A stretch of 64,000 nt of DNA. It comes from Myxococcales bacterium (GTDB lineage: Bacteria > Myxococcota_A > Polyangia > Polyangiales > Polyangiaceae). The notes beneath the pieces are model-generated. The model saw only the letters and a list, made by a program, of their open reading frames with translations. It was not told the DNA's origin and did not search any database. Numbering within the stretch: position 1 is the stretch's first letter; each line of letters begins with the position of its first letter. The stretch covers positions 84,778 to 148,777 of the forward strand of contig JADKKK010000018.1 of the NCBI GenBank assembly GCA_016720545.1, given 5' to 3'. The translations under genes and the position numbers were made by a program. Below are positions 40,114 through 49,573 of this stretch, piece after piece.

Positions 40114-41775
40114 TTAGACGACCAAGGTCTCGGTGTGCTCGCCGAACACGCCTCGGAGCACGTTCGAGATCTCGCCCACGGTCGCCTCGGCCTTCACCGC
40201 GGCGACGATGGGCGGCATGAGGTTCTCGCCCGGGTTCCGGGCGGCGTGCTCGACCGCGCGCAGCGCCGCGGCGTGCCGGTCGGCGTCGCGAGCGGCGCGC
40301 ATCGCGACGAGGCGCGCCACCTGCTCGGCCTCGATGCGCGGGTCGATCCTCATGACCGGCACGGGCAACGCGTCTTGCACGTAGGCGTTCTGTCCGACGA
40401 TGAGCCGGCGGCGGTCCTCGATCTCGAGCTGATAGGCGTACGCGGTGTTCTGGATCTCCCGCTGCGGGTAGCCCTGCTCGATCGCCGCGACCATGCCGCC
40501 GAGCGCGTCGATGCGCGCGAGGTAGGTGCCCGCCTCTCGCTCGAGCCTGTCGGTGAGCGCTTCCACGGCGTAGCTGCCGCCCAGGCCGTCGACGAAGTCG
40601 GCGACGCCGGACTCCTGGGCGATGATCTGCTGGGTCCGGAGCGCGATCGTGGCCGCCTCGCTCGTGGGGAGGCCGAGCGCCTCGTCGTAGCTGTTCGTGT
40701 GGAGCGACTGGCACCCGCCGAGCACCGCGGCGAGCGCCTGCAGGGTGACCCGCGCGACGTTGTTGAGCGGCTGCTGGGCCGTGAGCGTCATGCCCGCGGT
40801 CTGGCAGTGGAATCGCAGCGCCCTGGCGCGCTCGGTCTTCGCGCCGAAGCGGCCCTGCATGAGGGTGCTCCACATGCGGCGCGCCGCGCGGAACTTGGCG
40901 ACCTCTTCCAGCACGTTGTTGTGCACGTTGAAGAAGAACGAGAGCTGGGCGCCGAACACGTCCACGTCGAGCCCCGCGTCGACCGCCGCTTGCACGTACG
41001 CGAGGCCGTCGGCGAGGGTGAACGCGATCTCTTGGGCGGCGTCGCAGCCCGCCTCGCGGATGTGGTATCCGCTGATCGAGATCGTGTTCCACTTGGGCAC
41101 ATCGGTCGTAGAATATGCAAAGATATCGGTGATTAAGCGGAGGGAAGGGCGGGGCGGGAAGATGTAGGTCCCCCGCGCCATGTACTCCTTCAGGATGTCG
41201 TTCTGGATGGTGCCGCGCAGCTTCTGGCGGGCCACGCCCTGCTCCTCGGCGACGGCGACATAGAGGGCCAGGAGGATCGACGCCGTCGCGTTGATGGTCA
41301 TCGAGGTCGAGACGTCCCCGAGCGGGATCGCGTCGAAGAGCGTGCGCATGTCGTGGATGGAGTCGACCGCGACGCCGACGCGCCCTACCTCGCCGAGGCT
41401 CATGGGGTCGTCGGAGTCGCGGCCCATCTGCGTGGGGAGATCGAACGCGACCGAGAGGCCCGTTTGTCCCTGCGCGAGCAGGTAGCGGTACCGGGCGTTC
41501 GACTCGGCGGCGGTGCCGAAGCCCGCGTATTGCCGCATCGTCCAGAGGCGCCCGCGGTACATGTTCGCCTGCACGCCGCGAGTAAACGGGGGCTCGCCCG
41601 GGAAGCCGAGCCTCTCGTGGAGGTCGCCCTCGAGGTCGTCCGGTCCGTACAGCGGGGCGGCGTCGACCTGGCCCGCCAGGTTCGGCACGCGCGCCCGCGC
41701 CTTGCCTCCGGCCTCCGCCTTCGCGAGGACGTCTCTCTCCCAGGTGCTTCGGAGCGAACGATACGAAGAGCTCAT
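40114..41775 (-). CDS. methylmalonyl-CoA mutase-type large subunit, catalytic domain only
   Basis: A 553-residue protein that is the TIM-barrel catalytic part of acyl-CoA mutases. RGVQANMYRGRLWTMRQYAGFG, TGLSVAFDLPTQMGRDSDDP and the FHCQTAGMTLTAQQPLNN and HTNSYDEALGLPT segments are characteristic. The chain ends without the B12-binding domain, which must be supplied by a separate small subunit not present here. These enzymes isomerise methylmalonyl-CoA and succinyl-CoA; isobutyryl-CoA or ethylmalonyl-CoA substrates cannot be excluded. The MshEN-like gene lies 64 bp upstream on the same strand. Confidence 0.92.
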   Translation of the reverse strand: MSSSYRSLRSTWERDVLAKAEAGGKARARVPNLAGQVDAAPLYGPDDLEGDLHERLGFPGEPPFTRGVQANMYRGRLWTMRQYAGFGTAAESNARYRYLLAQGQTGLSVAFDLPTQMGRDSDDPMSLGEVGRVGVAVDSIHDMRTLFDAIPLGDVSTSMTINATASILLALYVAVAEEQGVARQKLRGTIQNDILKEYMARGTYIFPPRPSLRLITDIFAYSTTDVPKWNTISISGYHIREAGCDAAQEIAFTLADGLAYVQAAVDAGLDVDVFGAQLSFFFNVHNNVLEEVAKFRAARRMWSTLMQGRFGAKTERARALRFHCQTAGMTLTAQQPLNNVARVTLQALAAVLGGCQSLHTNSYDEALGLPTSEAATIALRTQQIIAQESGVADFVDGLGGSYAVEALTDRLEREAGTYLARIDALGGMVAAIEQGYPQREIQNTAYAYQLEIEDRRRLIVGQNAYVQDALPVPVMRIDPRIEAEQVARLVAMRAARDADRHAAALRAVEHAARNPGENLMPPIVAAVKAEATVGEISNVLRGVFGEHTETLVV

Positions 41776-41839
41776 CGGGGCGCGAGCCTACAATACTTCA
41801 GCGGCGCACGCGCTCCGGGACGGCCGCGCGCCGCGCGCA

Positions 41840-43441
41840 CTATTTCTTCGCGGCGCGCACGATGCGTGCGAGGGCCTCGCCGGCGACCGCGGCGATTTCC
41901 TCGAGGCGCTTGGTCGCGATGAGCGTGTCGCCGAGCTCGTCGGCGAGCACCACGACCGCCGTGCGGCCGTGCACGCGGATGGGGACGGCCGCCATCTCGC
42001 GGCTCACCGTCCGCAGGGCCGCCACGAGGGGCCCGTGGGTGCTGGGATCCAGCGGCCCCAGGTAAGTGCCCTCCGCCGAGGCCCAGGCGAGGACGGTGGG
42101 CGCGTCGGCGGGGATTTCGAGCGCCGTGATCTCCCCGGAAGAGGCGAGCCCGGGCGTCGCCAGCCACCCCACGAAGCTCCCGCGGCGTACGACGAAGATT
42201 GCGACTCGCCGCGCGACGACGCGCGCCCCGGCGAGGACCAAGCCGAGGATCGCGTCCCGATCGGGCGCCGACTTGAGCGCCGCGAGCACTTGGCTCGGCT
42301 CGGGCGCGGAACCGGCGCTCGGGGCCATGCTCCCGCGCTGCGGATCGGCCGCGCTCGGCGCGCGCACCGAGAGCGGCGCGGGCGGGTGGGACGGCGGGCC
42401 GGGCGGCGCGCTTGGGTTTCGCGCGAGCGCCGATGGCGGCGGCGGTCGCGGCGCCACGTTGCGGGTCGTGACGGGCTCGCGCAGGGTGATGGAGGGGGGG
42501 ATGAGGGAGAGCGTGAGCGGTCGGTCGAGCAGCTCCGCGTCGGGAGGCGGCGGGAGGTCTGCGCGCCGGAGCGTCGCAGGCGACACCGTGACCTCGGGCT
42601 CGCGGCGAGTGGGCACCGACGAGGTTCGGCCGGTGCGGGAGGGCGCCACCTCCACCGCCGCGGCGGGGAGCGAGTCGATCTGCAGGCTGCCGTCTTCGGG
42701 CTCGGGGAGCCCCACGGGCACCGAGCTGCGCGAACGTACGAGCTCCGCGTCCGGGAGAGAGAGACCGCCGCCGAGGCGCGAGTAGGTGATGCTCGCGACG
42801 CTCTCGTCCCCGAGCGGATCGAGGGCAGGGGCGAACGTGCTGCGGCGGCGGGTCAGCGGGATCGGGATCTCCGACGGCTCCTCCCGCGGGGTCCCGCTGA
42901 GGAGCCCAGGGCCCCACATCGGCGTGCGGCGCACGGAGTAGGTCGGATCGGGCGGTGGCGTCTCGTCGCGCATGCGCGGGCGCGCCGCGACCTTCTCGGG
43001 GCGCGCGCTGAGGATCTGGGCGTAGCTCGGGCGATCGCGCAGGGCGCTCTCGACCTGCTCGAGCGACGCGCGCATGGCCACGACGTTCGCGCCGAGGTGA
43101 AAGGCGACCTCCTCGGCGGCGTGGGCGTCGAACGCGTTCACCACGGCGAGATCGACCGTGTTGGAGCGCTCGTCGAATCGCAGCGGCACGACGAGGAGCC
43201 GCGTACACAGGCCCGCGGGGAGCCGGTCGAGCAGGTCGATGTCGGCCTCGAGCCCCTGGATGGAGGGCGCGTCCGCGCGGCTGAGCTCCGCCTCCAGCTT
43301 CTCGGCGGTGAGCGCTCCGGTGTCGAGCAGGGCGTGCTCCAGCGGCGAATCGTTCGACGCCGCCACGAACAGCGCGCGCTCCAGTCCGTCGGCGCTCAGC
43401 ACCTCGGAGACCACGAGCCCTTTCGCGAACTCCACCGCCAC
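41840..43441 (-). CDS. MshEN-like and GAF-like domain protein with a long Pro-rich linker
   Basis: A 533-residue cytoplasmic protein in three parts. Residues of about 5-135 follow the MshEN (N-terminal GspE/PilB) pattern, including ALLDTGALTAEKLEAELSRA and LLVVPLRFDERSNTVDLAVVN; such domains often bind cyclic-di-GMP, though the key residues cannot be judged by eye. Residues of about 140-370 are Pro/Ser/Arg-rich and probably disordered. Residues of about 380-533 look like a GAF-type sensory domain (SAPDRDAILGLVLAGARVVARR and AVPIRVHGRTAVVVLAD). Similar modular proteins occur in myxobacteria. No output domain is present. It starts at GTG and ends 64 bp before the mutase gene. Confidence 0.7.
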   Translation of the reverse strand: MAVEFAKGLVVSEVLSADGLERALFVAASNDSPLEHALLDTGALTAEKLEAELSRADAPSIQGLEADIDLLDRLPAGLCTRLLVVPLRFDERSNTVDLAVVNAFDAHAAEEVAFHLGANVVAMRASLEQVESALRDRPSYAQILSARPEKVAARPRMRDETPPPDPTYSVRRTPMWGPGLLSGTPREEPSEIPIPLTRRRSTFAPALDPLGDESVASITYSRLGGGLSLPDAELVRSRSSVPVGLPEPEDGSLQIDSLPAAAVEVAPSRTGRTSSVPTRREPEVTVSPATLRRADLPPPPDAELLDRPLTLSLIPPSITLREPVTTRNVAPRPPPPSALARNPSAPPGPPSHPPAPLSVRAPSAADPQRGSMAPSAGSAPEPSQVLAALKSAPDRDAILGLVLAGARVVARRVAIFVVRRGSFVGWLATPGLASSGEITALEIPADAPTVLAWASAEGTYLGPLDPSTHGPLVAALRTVSREMAAVPIRVHGRTAVVVLADELGDTLIATKRLEEIAAVAGEALARIVRAAKK

Positions 43442-43498
43442 GGGGGGGACTCTACACCACGCGCAAGTGCGCTGAGGGAGCGAAGCTCGGGGGCGCGC

Positions 43499-43807
43499 TC
43501 ACAGATGCCCCTTGCCGAACTGGTAGACCACCTCGCTCTTGCGGAGGAGGCCGAGCTTGGACCGCGCGATGCGCTCGACCGCTGCCGGGTTGTCGCGCAG
43601 CTCCGCGACCTCGATCCGCAGCCTCGCGACGTCGCGCCGCAGCTCCTGGTTCTCGGCCTCGACCTGCGTGAGCTCCCGATCCAGCGAGCGCATGCGCGGC
43701 AGCCCCTCCGGCTTCAGGATGAGCAGCGGCACGGAGACGAAGGCGACGCCGAGAATCGCGACGGGCAGGAGCCGCTCGATCGCGCGGTCGACGTGGCTGC
43801 CGGACAT
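43499..43807 (-). CDS. ftsB: FtsB/DivIC-family septum formation protein
   Basis: A 102-residue bitopic membrane protein. One transmembrane helix lies at about 13-32 (LLPVAILGVAFVSVPLLIL), followed by a coiled coil (about 38-72, LDRELTQVEAENQELRRDVARLR) and the family end block NPAAVERIARSKLGLLRKSEVVYQF. FtsB bridges FtsL and FtsQ in the divisome. ATG 43807 starts at the expected distance from the helix. It is divergent from gatB with 55 bp between. The neighbours are not division genes. Confidence 0.85.
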   Translation of the reverse strand: MSGSHVDRAIERLLPVAILGVAFVSVPLLILKPEGLPRMRSLDRELTQVEAENQELRRDVARLRIEVAELRDNPAAVERIARSKLGLLRKSEVVYQFGKGHL

Positions 43808-43862
43808 GGCGCGAACCTCGCACGGGCGGGGCTCTGGGCCAAGTTTCTGGTAAAGACGCGGC

Positions 43863-45326
43863 ATGAGCCAGGAAGCGTTAGAGGTCGTCGTTGGCCTCGA
43901 GGTGCACGCCCAGCTGCTGACGCAGACGAAGCTGTTCTGCGCGTGCCAGGCCGCGTTCGGGGCACCGCCGAACACCCACGTGTGTCCCACGTGCCTCGGC
44001 CTGCCCGGCGCCCTCCCCATGCTGAACCGACGCGCGGTCGAGCTCGCCATCACCGCGAGCCTGCTTCTGGGCGCCGACGTGGCCGCGGAGTCGCGGTTCG
44101 CGCGCAAGAACTACTTCTACCCGGATCTCCCCAAGGGCTACCAAATCAGCCAGTTCGAGCAGCCGCTCGCGAGCGGCGGCGGGCTCGAGATCGCCACGGC
44201 GCGGGGCCGGAAGCGCGCGCGAATCGAGCGCGTGCACATGGAGGAGGACGCGGGGAAGAACGTGCACGACGGTGCGCGGAGCCTCGTCGACCTCAACCGG
44301 GCCGGCACCCCCCTCATCGAGATCGTCGGGCGCCCCGATCTTTCGTCGGGCCGCGAGGCGGCCGACTACCTCCGCGCGCTGCGGGAGCTGCTCGTCTTCG
44401 CGGGCGTCAACGACGGCAACATGGAGGAGGGGAGCTTCCGCTGCGACGCGAACGTGTCGGTGCGGCCGCGCGGCGCCGCGGAGCTCGGCACGCGCGTCGA
44501 GATCAAGAACATGAACTCGTTCCGCTTCGTCGAGCGCGCCATCGAATACGAGGCGGCGCGGCAGGCGGCGGTGCTCGCGAGCGGCGGCCGCGTCGTGCAC
44601 GAGACCCGCGGCTGGGACGAGAAGACCGAGACGACGTTCTCCATGCGAAGCAAGGAGACGGCGCAAGACTACCGCTACTTCTCCGAGCCCGATCTCCTCC
44701 CGCTCGTGGTGGACGATGGCCTCCTGTCGTCCCTCCGCGCGAGCCTGCCCGAGACCCCCGCCGCGAAGCGGGCGAGGTACACGGCGGCGCTCGCGCTCGC
44801 GCCATCCGCCGCGGAGGTGCTTACGCAACATCCCGCCATCGCTAGCTTTTTCGATGCAAGTGTCGCCTTGGGCGCCGCCCCCGTGGCGCTGGCGAACTTC
44901 CTCTTGTCGGAGGTGCTCGCCGACGTCGTGACGCATGGCGTCCGCGCCGAGCTCCCGCTCGCGCCGTCGTCGCTCGTCGCGCTGCTCGGGCTGGTCGCCG
45001 AGGGCACGCTCAGCGGGAAGCAGGCCAAGGAGCTCTACAAGCAGACCCGCGACGCGAGCGGCCCTGCTGGCGCGCGCGCCGTCGACGTGGTGGCCCTCGC
45101 CGAGCGCCTCGGGATGCGGCAGCTCTCCGATCGCGGGGAGCTGGAGAGCGTGTGCGCGCGGGTGGTGGCGCAGAGCCCGAAGCAGCTCGCGCAGTACCGG
45201 GCCGGCAAGGTCGGGCTGTTCGGGTACTTCGTGGGGCAGGTCATGAAAGAGACGGGCGGGCGCGCGAACCCTGCGCTGGCCAACGAGCTGCTCACGAAGC
45301 TCCTCGCCGCCCCCGAGGCGTCATGA
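43863..45326 (+). CDS. gatB: aspartyl/glutamyl-tRNA amidotransferase subunit B
   Basis: A 487-residue GatB, part of GatCAB that makes Gln-tRNA(Gln) or Asn-tRNA(Asn) by amidating the misacylated tRNA. The start ALEVVVGLEVHAQLLTQTKLFC, the NTHVCPTCLGLPGALP cysteine block, FYPDLPKGYQISQ, and the C-terminal helical YqeY-like tail ending with GKVGLFGYFVGQVMKET are all conserved. It starts at ATG 43863 and its TGA overlaps the ATG of the following kinase gene (ATGA). gatA and gatC are not adjacent. Confidence 0.96.
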   Translation: MSQEALEVVVGLEVHAQLLTQTKLFCACQAAFGAPPNTHVCPTCLGLPGALPMLNRRAVELAITASLLLGADVAAESRFARKNYFYPDLPKGYQISQFEQPLASGGGLEIATARGRKRARIERVHMEEDAGKNVHDGARSLVDLNRAGTPLIEIVGRPDLSSGREAADYLRALRELLVFAGVNDGNMEEGSFRCDANVSVRPRGAAELGTRVEIKNMNSFRFVERAIEYEAARQAAVLASGGRVVHETRGWDEKTETTFSMRSKETAQDYRYFSEPDLLPLVVDDGLLSSLRASLPETPAAKRARYTAALALAPSAAEVLTQHPAIASFFDASVALGAAPVALANFLLSEVLADVVTHGVRAELPLAPSSLVALLGLVAEGTLSGKQAKELYKQTRDASGPAGARAVDVVALAERLGMRQLSDRGELESVCARVVAQSPKQLAQYRAGKVGLFGYFVGQVMKETGGRANPALANELLTKLLAAPEAS

Positions 45327-46876
45327 GCGCGCCCGCGCTGCCCACGCTCGCGGCCCTCGCCTCGTCCCGGACCGCGCGCGGGCGGGTGCTCATCGTCGAT
45401 GACAACGCCGAGCTCGCCGGCGCCCTCGAGGACGTGCTGTCGACCGCGCGCGCCGACGACCACTCCCCGCGCTTTCAGGTCGTCACGGCGACCCACGGGG
45501 CAGAGGCCCTCGCGCTCGCCGACGCGGAGGGTTTCGACGTCGCGATCGTGGACGTGAAGCTGCCCGACGTCAGCGGCGTCGACCTCATCGGCCCGCTCCG
45601 CGAGCGCGCCCCGTTCTCGGAGGTCGTGCTCGTCACCGGCTTCGCCACGCTCGACGCGGCCATGGGCGCGCTTCGCGGAGGCGCGTTCGCGTTCGTGCTC
45701 AAGTCGTTCCGTCCCGAGGAGCTGCTCGCGACCGTCGAGCAGGCGTTCGCGAAGGTGGCCTTGAAGCGGGAGCGCGACGAGCTCGAGCGCCGCTACCGGG
45801 ATCTCGTCGAGCTCACGAGCGTGCTCTTCGTAGCGCTCGACGGGGACGACCGCGTGTCGCTGCTCAATCGCCGCGCGGCGACGCTAGCCGGCGTGTCTCC
45901 CGACGAGGCGCTCGGGAAGCCGCTCGTCGAGCTCTGGATCACGTCCGAGGGCCGCGTCCGCCTGCAGGAGGGCCTCGCCCGCGCGCGGGCGGGTACCGAG
46001 GCCTGGATGGACGGCGAGGCGCGCCGCGCTCGCGCGCTGGAGGTGGTGACCGGATTCGGCCCGACGAGCGAGCTCGACACGACCCGAACGCGCGTCCGCT
46101 GGCACCTGTCGCGCGGCGAGGACTCGATGGTCTACGCGATCGGCATCGACGTGACCGAGCGGCTCGCCCTCGAGAAGCGCGCCGCGGACGCCGAGGCGCT
46201 GTCCGCCATGGGCGCGCTCGCGCTGAACCTCGCCCACGAAATCCGCAACCCGTTGAACGCCGCGCTCCTGCAGCTGCACCTGCTCGGCCGCGACGTAGGG
46301 AAGGTCGCGGCCGACGACGAGCAGCGCGCGGGCCTGCGCACGCGGGCCGCGATCGTCGGCTCCGAGATCGGGCGGCTCAACCGGCTGCTCACCGAGTTCC
46401 TCGAGCTCGCGCGCCCGCGGGGCATCGCGCGTGAGCCCGTGCACATGCCGACTGTGCTCGACGAGGTGCTCGCCCTGGAGCGTGAGTCCGCCGAAGCTCG
46501 CGGCGTGACGTTCGTCCGTGAGGTGCCGCGCGACGGGGCCGTCGCCCTCGGCGACGCCGAGAAGCTGAAGCAGGTCCTCGTGAACCTCGTGGTCAACGCG
46601 CTCGAGGCGATGAAGGGCGGGGGCACCGTCACCGCGCGCGTCGTCGTGTGCGACGACCGCGTCGAGACCTCGATCGTCGACACCGGGCAGGGCATCGAGA
46701 GCGAGGTGTTGGGCAGCGTGTTCGACGCGTTCTTCACCACAAAGGAGGCCGGCACGGGGCTCGGCCTCAGCATCGTGCGCAAGATCGTAGACCAGCACCG
46801 CGGGGACGTGCGGATCCACACCGAACGCGGCCGCGGCACCACGGTCACGGTGTCGGTGCCGCGAGCCGGGACCTGA
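45323..46876 (+). CDS. response regulator-PAS-histidine kinase hybrid
   Basis: A 517-residue signalling protein with the receiver domain first. RVLIVDDN (about 21-28) and the phosphorylation Asp in VAIVDVKLPD are conserved, followed by FAFVLKSFRPEE. A PAS-like domain (about 155-285) follows, then HisKA with the phospho-His in LNLAHEIRNPLNA, and HATPase_c with N-box VVNALEAMKGGG, G1 DTGQGI and G2 GTGLGLSIV. An N-terminal receiver driving a kinase suggests it relays a phosphorylation event rather than sensing at a membrane, as it has no transmembrane helix. Translation is coupled to gatB. No partner regulator is adjacent. Confidence 0.92.
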   Translation: MSAPALPTLAALASSRTARGRVLIVDDNAELAGALEDVLSTARADDHSPRFQVVTATHGAEALALADAEGFDVAIVDVKLPDVSGVDLIGPLRERAPFSEVVLVTGFATLDAAMGALRGGAFAFVLKSFRPEELLATVEQAFAKVALKRERDELERRYRDLVELTSVLFVALDGDDRVSLLNRRAATLAGVSPDEALGKPLVELWITSEGRVRLQEGLARARAGTEAWMDGEARRARALEVVTGFGPTSELDTTRTRVRWHLSRGEDSMVYAIGIDVTERLALEKRAADAEALSAMGALALNLAHEIRNPLNAALLQLHLLGRDVGKVAADDEQRAGLRTRAAIVGSEIGRLNRLLTEFLELARPRGIAREPVHMPTVLDEVLALERESAEARGVTFVREVPRDGAVALGDAEKLKQVLVNLVVNALEAMKGGGTVTARVVVCDDRVETSIVDTGQGIESEVLGSVFDAFFTTKEAGTGLGLSIVRKIVDQHRGDVRIHTERGRGTTVTVSVPRAGT

Positions 46877-46962
46877 TCGATCGCGCGCTCTGGATCGACC
46901 GCGCGGGCTCGGGCGAGGTGAGCCCGGGCTCGCTCCGCACGAGCCGTCGCACCCCCGGCGCT

Positions 46963-47670
46963 TCAGCGCCCGGGCGGCTTGAGCGGGAGCACCGAAGAGG
47001 ACAAGGGCGGGGGCGGGATCTTGCCCGACGGTCGCGCGTCCGGCGCGGCGTCGCCGGCCTCGATCGCGAGGAGCGCCATGAAGAGCCGATCCATCCCGAG
47101 CTCGAGGGCCGCTTCGCGGTGGAAGGTCTGCACGACGCGGATGAGGCGGAGCGAGGTCGACTTGCCGAGGTCGATCTCTCGCTCGAGGAACGCCTCGAAC
47201 GACCCGAAGCCCTTCGCCTCGTAGAGGCGCTTCGCCTGAATGTCGCGCAGCACGAGGCCGATGTCGTAGAAGCCTTTGTTGAGGTTCTTCCGGAACCCCT
47301 TCACCGCGACGAGCTGGTTGTGCAGGTCGGAGATGCGCTGCTTGATGTCCTCGGCGCCCTGTGGCGTGCGGATGGTGGCGCGAGCGCTCCCGGGGAGCGG
47401 CGGCTCGGCGGCCCGGGCACGCGCCTCGGCGGCGTGTTTGGCGGCGTGGCGGGCAGCCCAGGGCGCGGCGCCGCGGAGTCCGAGCTTTCGCTTTGGGGAG
47501 TCCTTTTCCGCCTTGGTGGCCTTGGTGGCCTTGGTGGCCTTGCCCGCCTTGGCCTTGTCGGCGCTCTTCGGCTTCCCGGCCTTGTCGGCCTTCGCGCCCT
47601 TGGCGGCCCTCGCCGCCTTCTCCGGCTTGGCTTCGGCCTTCGCTTTTGCAGGCTTCTTCGTCGTCGCCAT
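46963..47670 (-). CDS. histone H1-like Lys/Ala-rich protein with C-terminal helical domain
   Basis: A 235-residue protein. Residues 1-85 are Lys/Ala/Pro-rich with repeats such as KAGKATKATKATKAEK, like eukaryotic H1 tails and bacterial H1-like proteins that compact DNA. After a short Ala/Arg linker, residues of about 120-205 form a helical domain (EDIKQRISDLHNQLVAVKGF and GFGSFEAFLEREIDLGKS) resembling DUF3102-type domains, by pattern only. The last 25 residues are Pro/Ser-rich. ATG 47670 begins the Lys-rich region, and the longer upstream frame has no coding character. It probably binds DNA or RNA; the target is unknown. Confidence 0.78.
   Translation of the reverse strand: MATTKKPAKAKAEAKPEKAARAAKGAKADKAGKPKSADKAKAGKATKATKATKAEKDSPKRKLGLRGAAPWAARHAAKHAAEARARAAEPPLPGSARATIRTPQGAEDIKQRISDLHNQLVAVKGFRKNLNKGFYDIGLVLRDIQAKRLYEAKGFGSFEAFLEREIDLGKSTSLRLIRVVQTFHREAALELGMDRLFMALLAIEAGDAAPDARPSGKIPPPPLSSSVLPLKPPGR
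47511..47541 (-). repeat. tandem 9-bp repeat, 3 units
   Basis: Three CCTTGGTGG units encode Lys-Ala-Thr repeats in the H1-like tail. The number of units can change in frame. Confidence 0.85.
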
Positions 47671-47894
47671 GGGGGTGCGCTCACTTCTCGAGGACGGCGC
47701 GCCGTCCGAAAGGAAAACCATGAACCGGGCGTCCATGGCCAGACAAGGGATTGGCAAGAAAGCCAATCCGAGAGCGCCCCCTGCGCCGAGAGCCCCGAGC
47801 CACCGGGCGCGCTGTCGTCTCGGCAGATAGCACCCTTTTCGCGACGGCGTAAAGAACCGTTGCATCAAAGGGCCATCGAGAAAGATAGTCTGGC

Positions 47895-48851
47895 GTGGCC
47901 ACTCGCACGCCCCTCTCGACCAACGACGTGGCCCCGTGGCTCACCGCGCTCGGGAGAGACACCGAGGGCCTCCAGTTGGTCCCGGTGGAGGCTGGCACGG
48001 TCAACACGAGCAGCGTCGCCAGGCTGCGCTCGGGCGAATCGCTCTTCCTGCGACTCTACGAGCAGCAGGGGCTCACGGGCGCCGAGGCGGAGGCGCTCCT
48101 GCTCGGCGAGCTCTCGCGCCGCGGGGTGCCTACGCCTGCCCCGCTCGGGCGGTCGGGCTCGCCAGACATGTGCGTCGCCATCGCGAAGGGCAAGCCCCTC
48201 GTGGCGTTTCCTTTCATCCGTGGCGTCACGCTCCGCCAGTCGGAGGTCACGACGCGCCACGCGGCGCAGGTCGGTGAGGCCCTCGCGCGCCTCCACCTCG
48301 CGTCCGCCGGCCTCGCGCTCCCCGCGGACCGCTTCTCGGTCGCCGCGCTCATCGGGCTCACGCGGAGGTTCGGCGAGGTGGGCGACGACGAGGCGCGCGC
48401 GCTAGCGCCGTGGCTGGAGCAGGAGCTCGGTCTGGCCGACCGCGCGCGCGACGCGAGGCTGCCCCACGGGCTCATTCACGCCGATCTGTTCCGCGACAAC
48501 GTGCTCTTCGACGGCGATCGCCTCGCCGCGCTGCTCGACTTCGAGAGCTGTCACGGTGGTGCTTTTGTGTATGATATCGCGGTTGTGCTGCAGTCTTGGT
48601 GCTACGGATCGAGCCTCGATCTCGACCTTGGGCGCGCCGTGCTCTCGGGGTACGAGTCTGTGAGGCGCCTCGACGAGGCCGAGTGGCGCGGGCTCTACGC
48701 CGAGAGCCGCTTCGCGTGTCTCCGCTTCCTGACGACCCGCATCGCGGACAAGACCGCGCGGCTCGGCAAGCATCCCCGACGCTTTCAAGACCGCCTCCGC
48801 GCGCTCGACGAGCTCGGCGCCGCGGGCATCATCGAGCGCGTTCGCCGATGA
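47895..48851 (+). CDS. thrB: homoserine kinase, aminoglycoside phosphotransferase-type (ThrB)
   Basis: A 318-residue kinase of the APH-like ThrB family (as in Pseudomonas) that phosphorylates homoserine for threonine synthesis. The nucleotide-binding N-lobe, the catalytic loop HADLFRDNVLFDG and the metal-binding LLDFES are visible, and the C-terminal YAESRFACLRFLTTRI block matches ThrB. It starts at GTG 47895. Its stop overlaps the ATG of the following envelope gene (ATGA). No thrA or thrC is near. Confidence 0.9.
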   Translation: MATRTPLSTNDVAPWLTALGRDTEGLQLVPVEAGTVNTSSVARLRSGESLFLRLYEQQGLTGAEAEALLLGELSRRGVPTPAPLGRSGSPDMCVAIAKGKPLVAFPFIRGVTLRQSEVTTRHAAQVGEALARLHLASAGLALPADRFSVAALIGLTRRFGEVGDDEARALAPWLEQELGLADRARDARLPHGLIHADLFRDNVLFDGDRLAALLDFESCHGGAFVYDIAVVLQSWCYGSSLDLDLGRAVLSGYESVRRLDEAEWRGLYAESRFACLRFLTTRIADKTARLGKHPRRFQDRLRALDELGAAGIIERVRR

Positions 48852-49573
48852 GCGACGCGCCCCGCCCCCGACGCCGGCCGACCGGGCTGGCGTGTGTCTT
48901 CGCGCTCGGCTTGGCGCTCGGCCTCGGCGCTCCGCGGCTCGCGTGGGCGGACAGCGACGACGACCCGCCGGAGCCCGAAGCGCCCGCCGCACCGGCGGCG
49001 ACACCGTCGACACCGACGACGCCGACAGAGCCCCTCGCGCCAGCGCTCCCGGTGGTGGGCCTCTCACCGCCGTCCCAGGACCCGTACCTCGCGCGGGAGG
49101 CCCAGGTGGCGCCGACCTTCGTGTGGTTGCTGACGCAGTTCGTGCCGAGCCCCGAGCTCGTGGTCGGCTCCGAGGGAGCGCGCTTCGGCGTGCGGTGGAA
49201 CGTGAGCCCGCTGCTCTACTCGTTCGGCATCCACCGCCGCCTCTCGCCATGGCGCGTCCTCGTGGTCGAGCCGGTGGTGCGCCACTCGGGCTCGATCGAG
49301 ATCTTCGCGTCGCCAGAGTGGGTGGTTTACCGCGGAGGGACCACCCTGCTCGACCTCGGGGTCCGCTCGACGGTACCGCTGCTCCACCGCGGCGAGTACC
49401 TGAGCGCCTCGGTCGGCGTGGCCTACACTTCGTTCGAGGGGGTAGGCGCGGCGCGCTACGAGGCCGGGCTCTACACGGTGTTCGGCGTCTTCGGGGTCGT
49501 GGTGTCCGCGTCGCCGAACCTGGCGCTCGCGCCGGTGTCGACGGCCGTCACCCTCCGCCTGAGGTACTTCTGA
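48848..49573 (+). CDS. hypothetical outer membrane protein
   Basis: This 241-residue protein has a signal peptide (about 12-35, ending LAWADS) followed by a 40-residue Pro/Thr/Ala-rich linker. The rest alternates beta strands (RWNVSPLLYSFGIHRRL, VVYRGGTTLLDLGVRSTVP) and ends in LRLRYF, with a C-terminal Phe typical of outer membrane proteins. It overlaps thrB by 4 nt upstream and the MBL-fold gene by 1 nt downstream, so all three form a single operon. No family was recognised. Confidence 0.75.
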   Translation: MSDAPRPRRRPTGLACVFALGLALGLGAPRLAWADSDDDPPEPEAPAAPAATPSTPTTPTEPLAPALPVVGLSPPSQDPYLAREAQVAPTFVWLLTQFVPSPELVVGSEGARFGVRWNVSPLLYSFGIHRRLSPWRVLVVEPVVRHSGSIEIFASPEWVVYRGGTTLLDLGVRSTVPLLHRGEYLSASVGVAYTSFEGVGAARYEAGLYTVFGVFGVVVSASPNLALAPVSTAVTLRLRYF

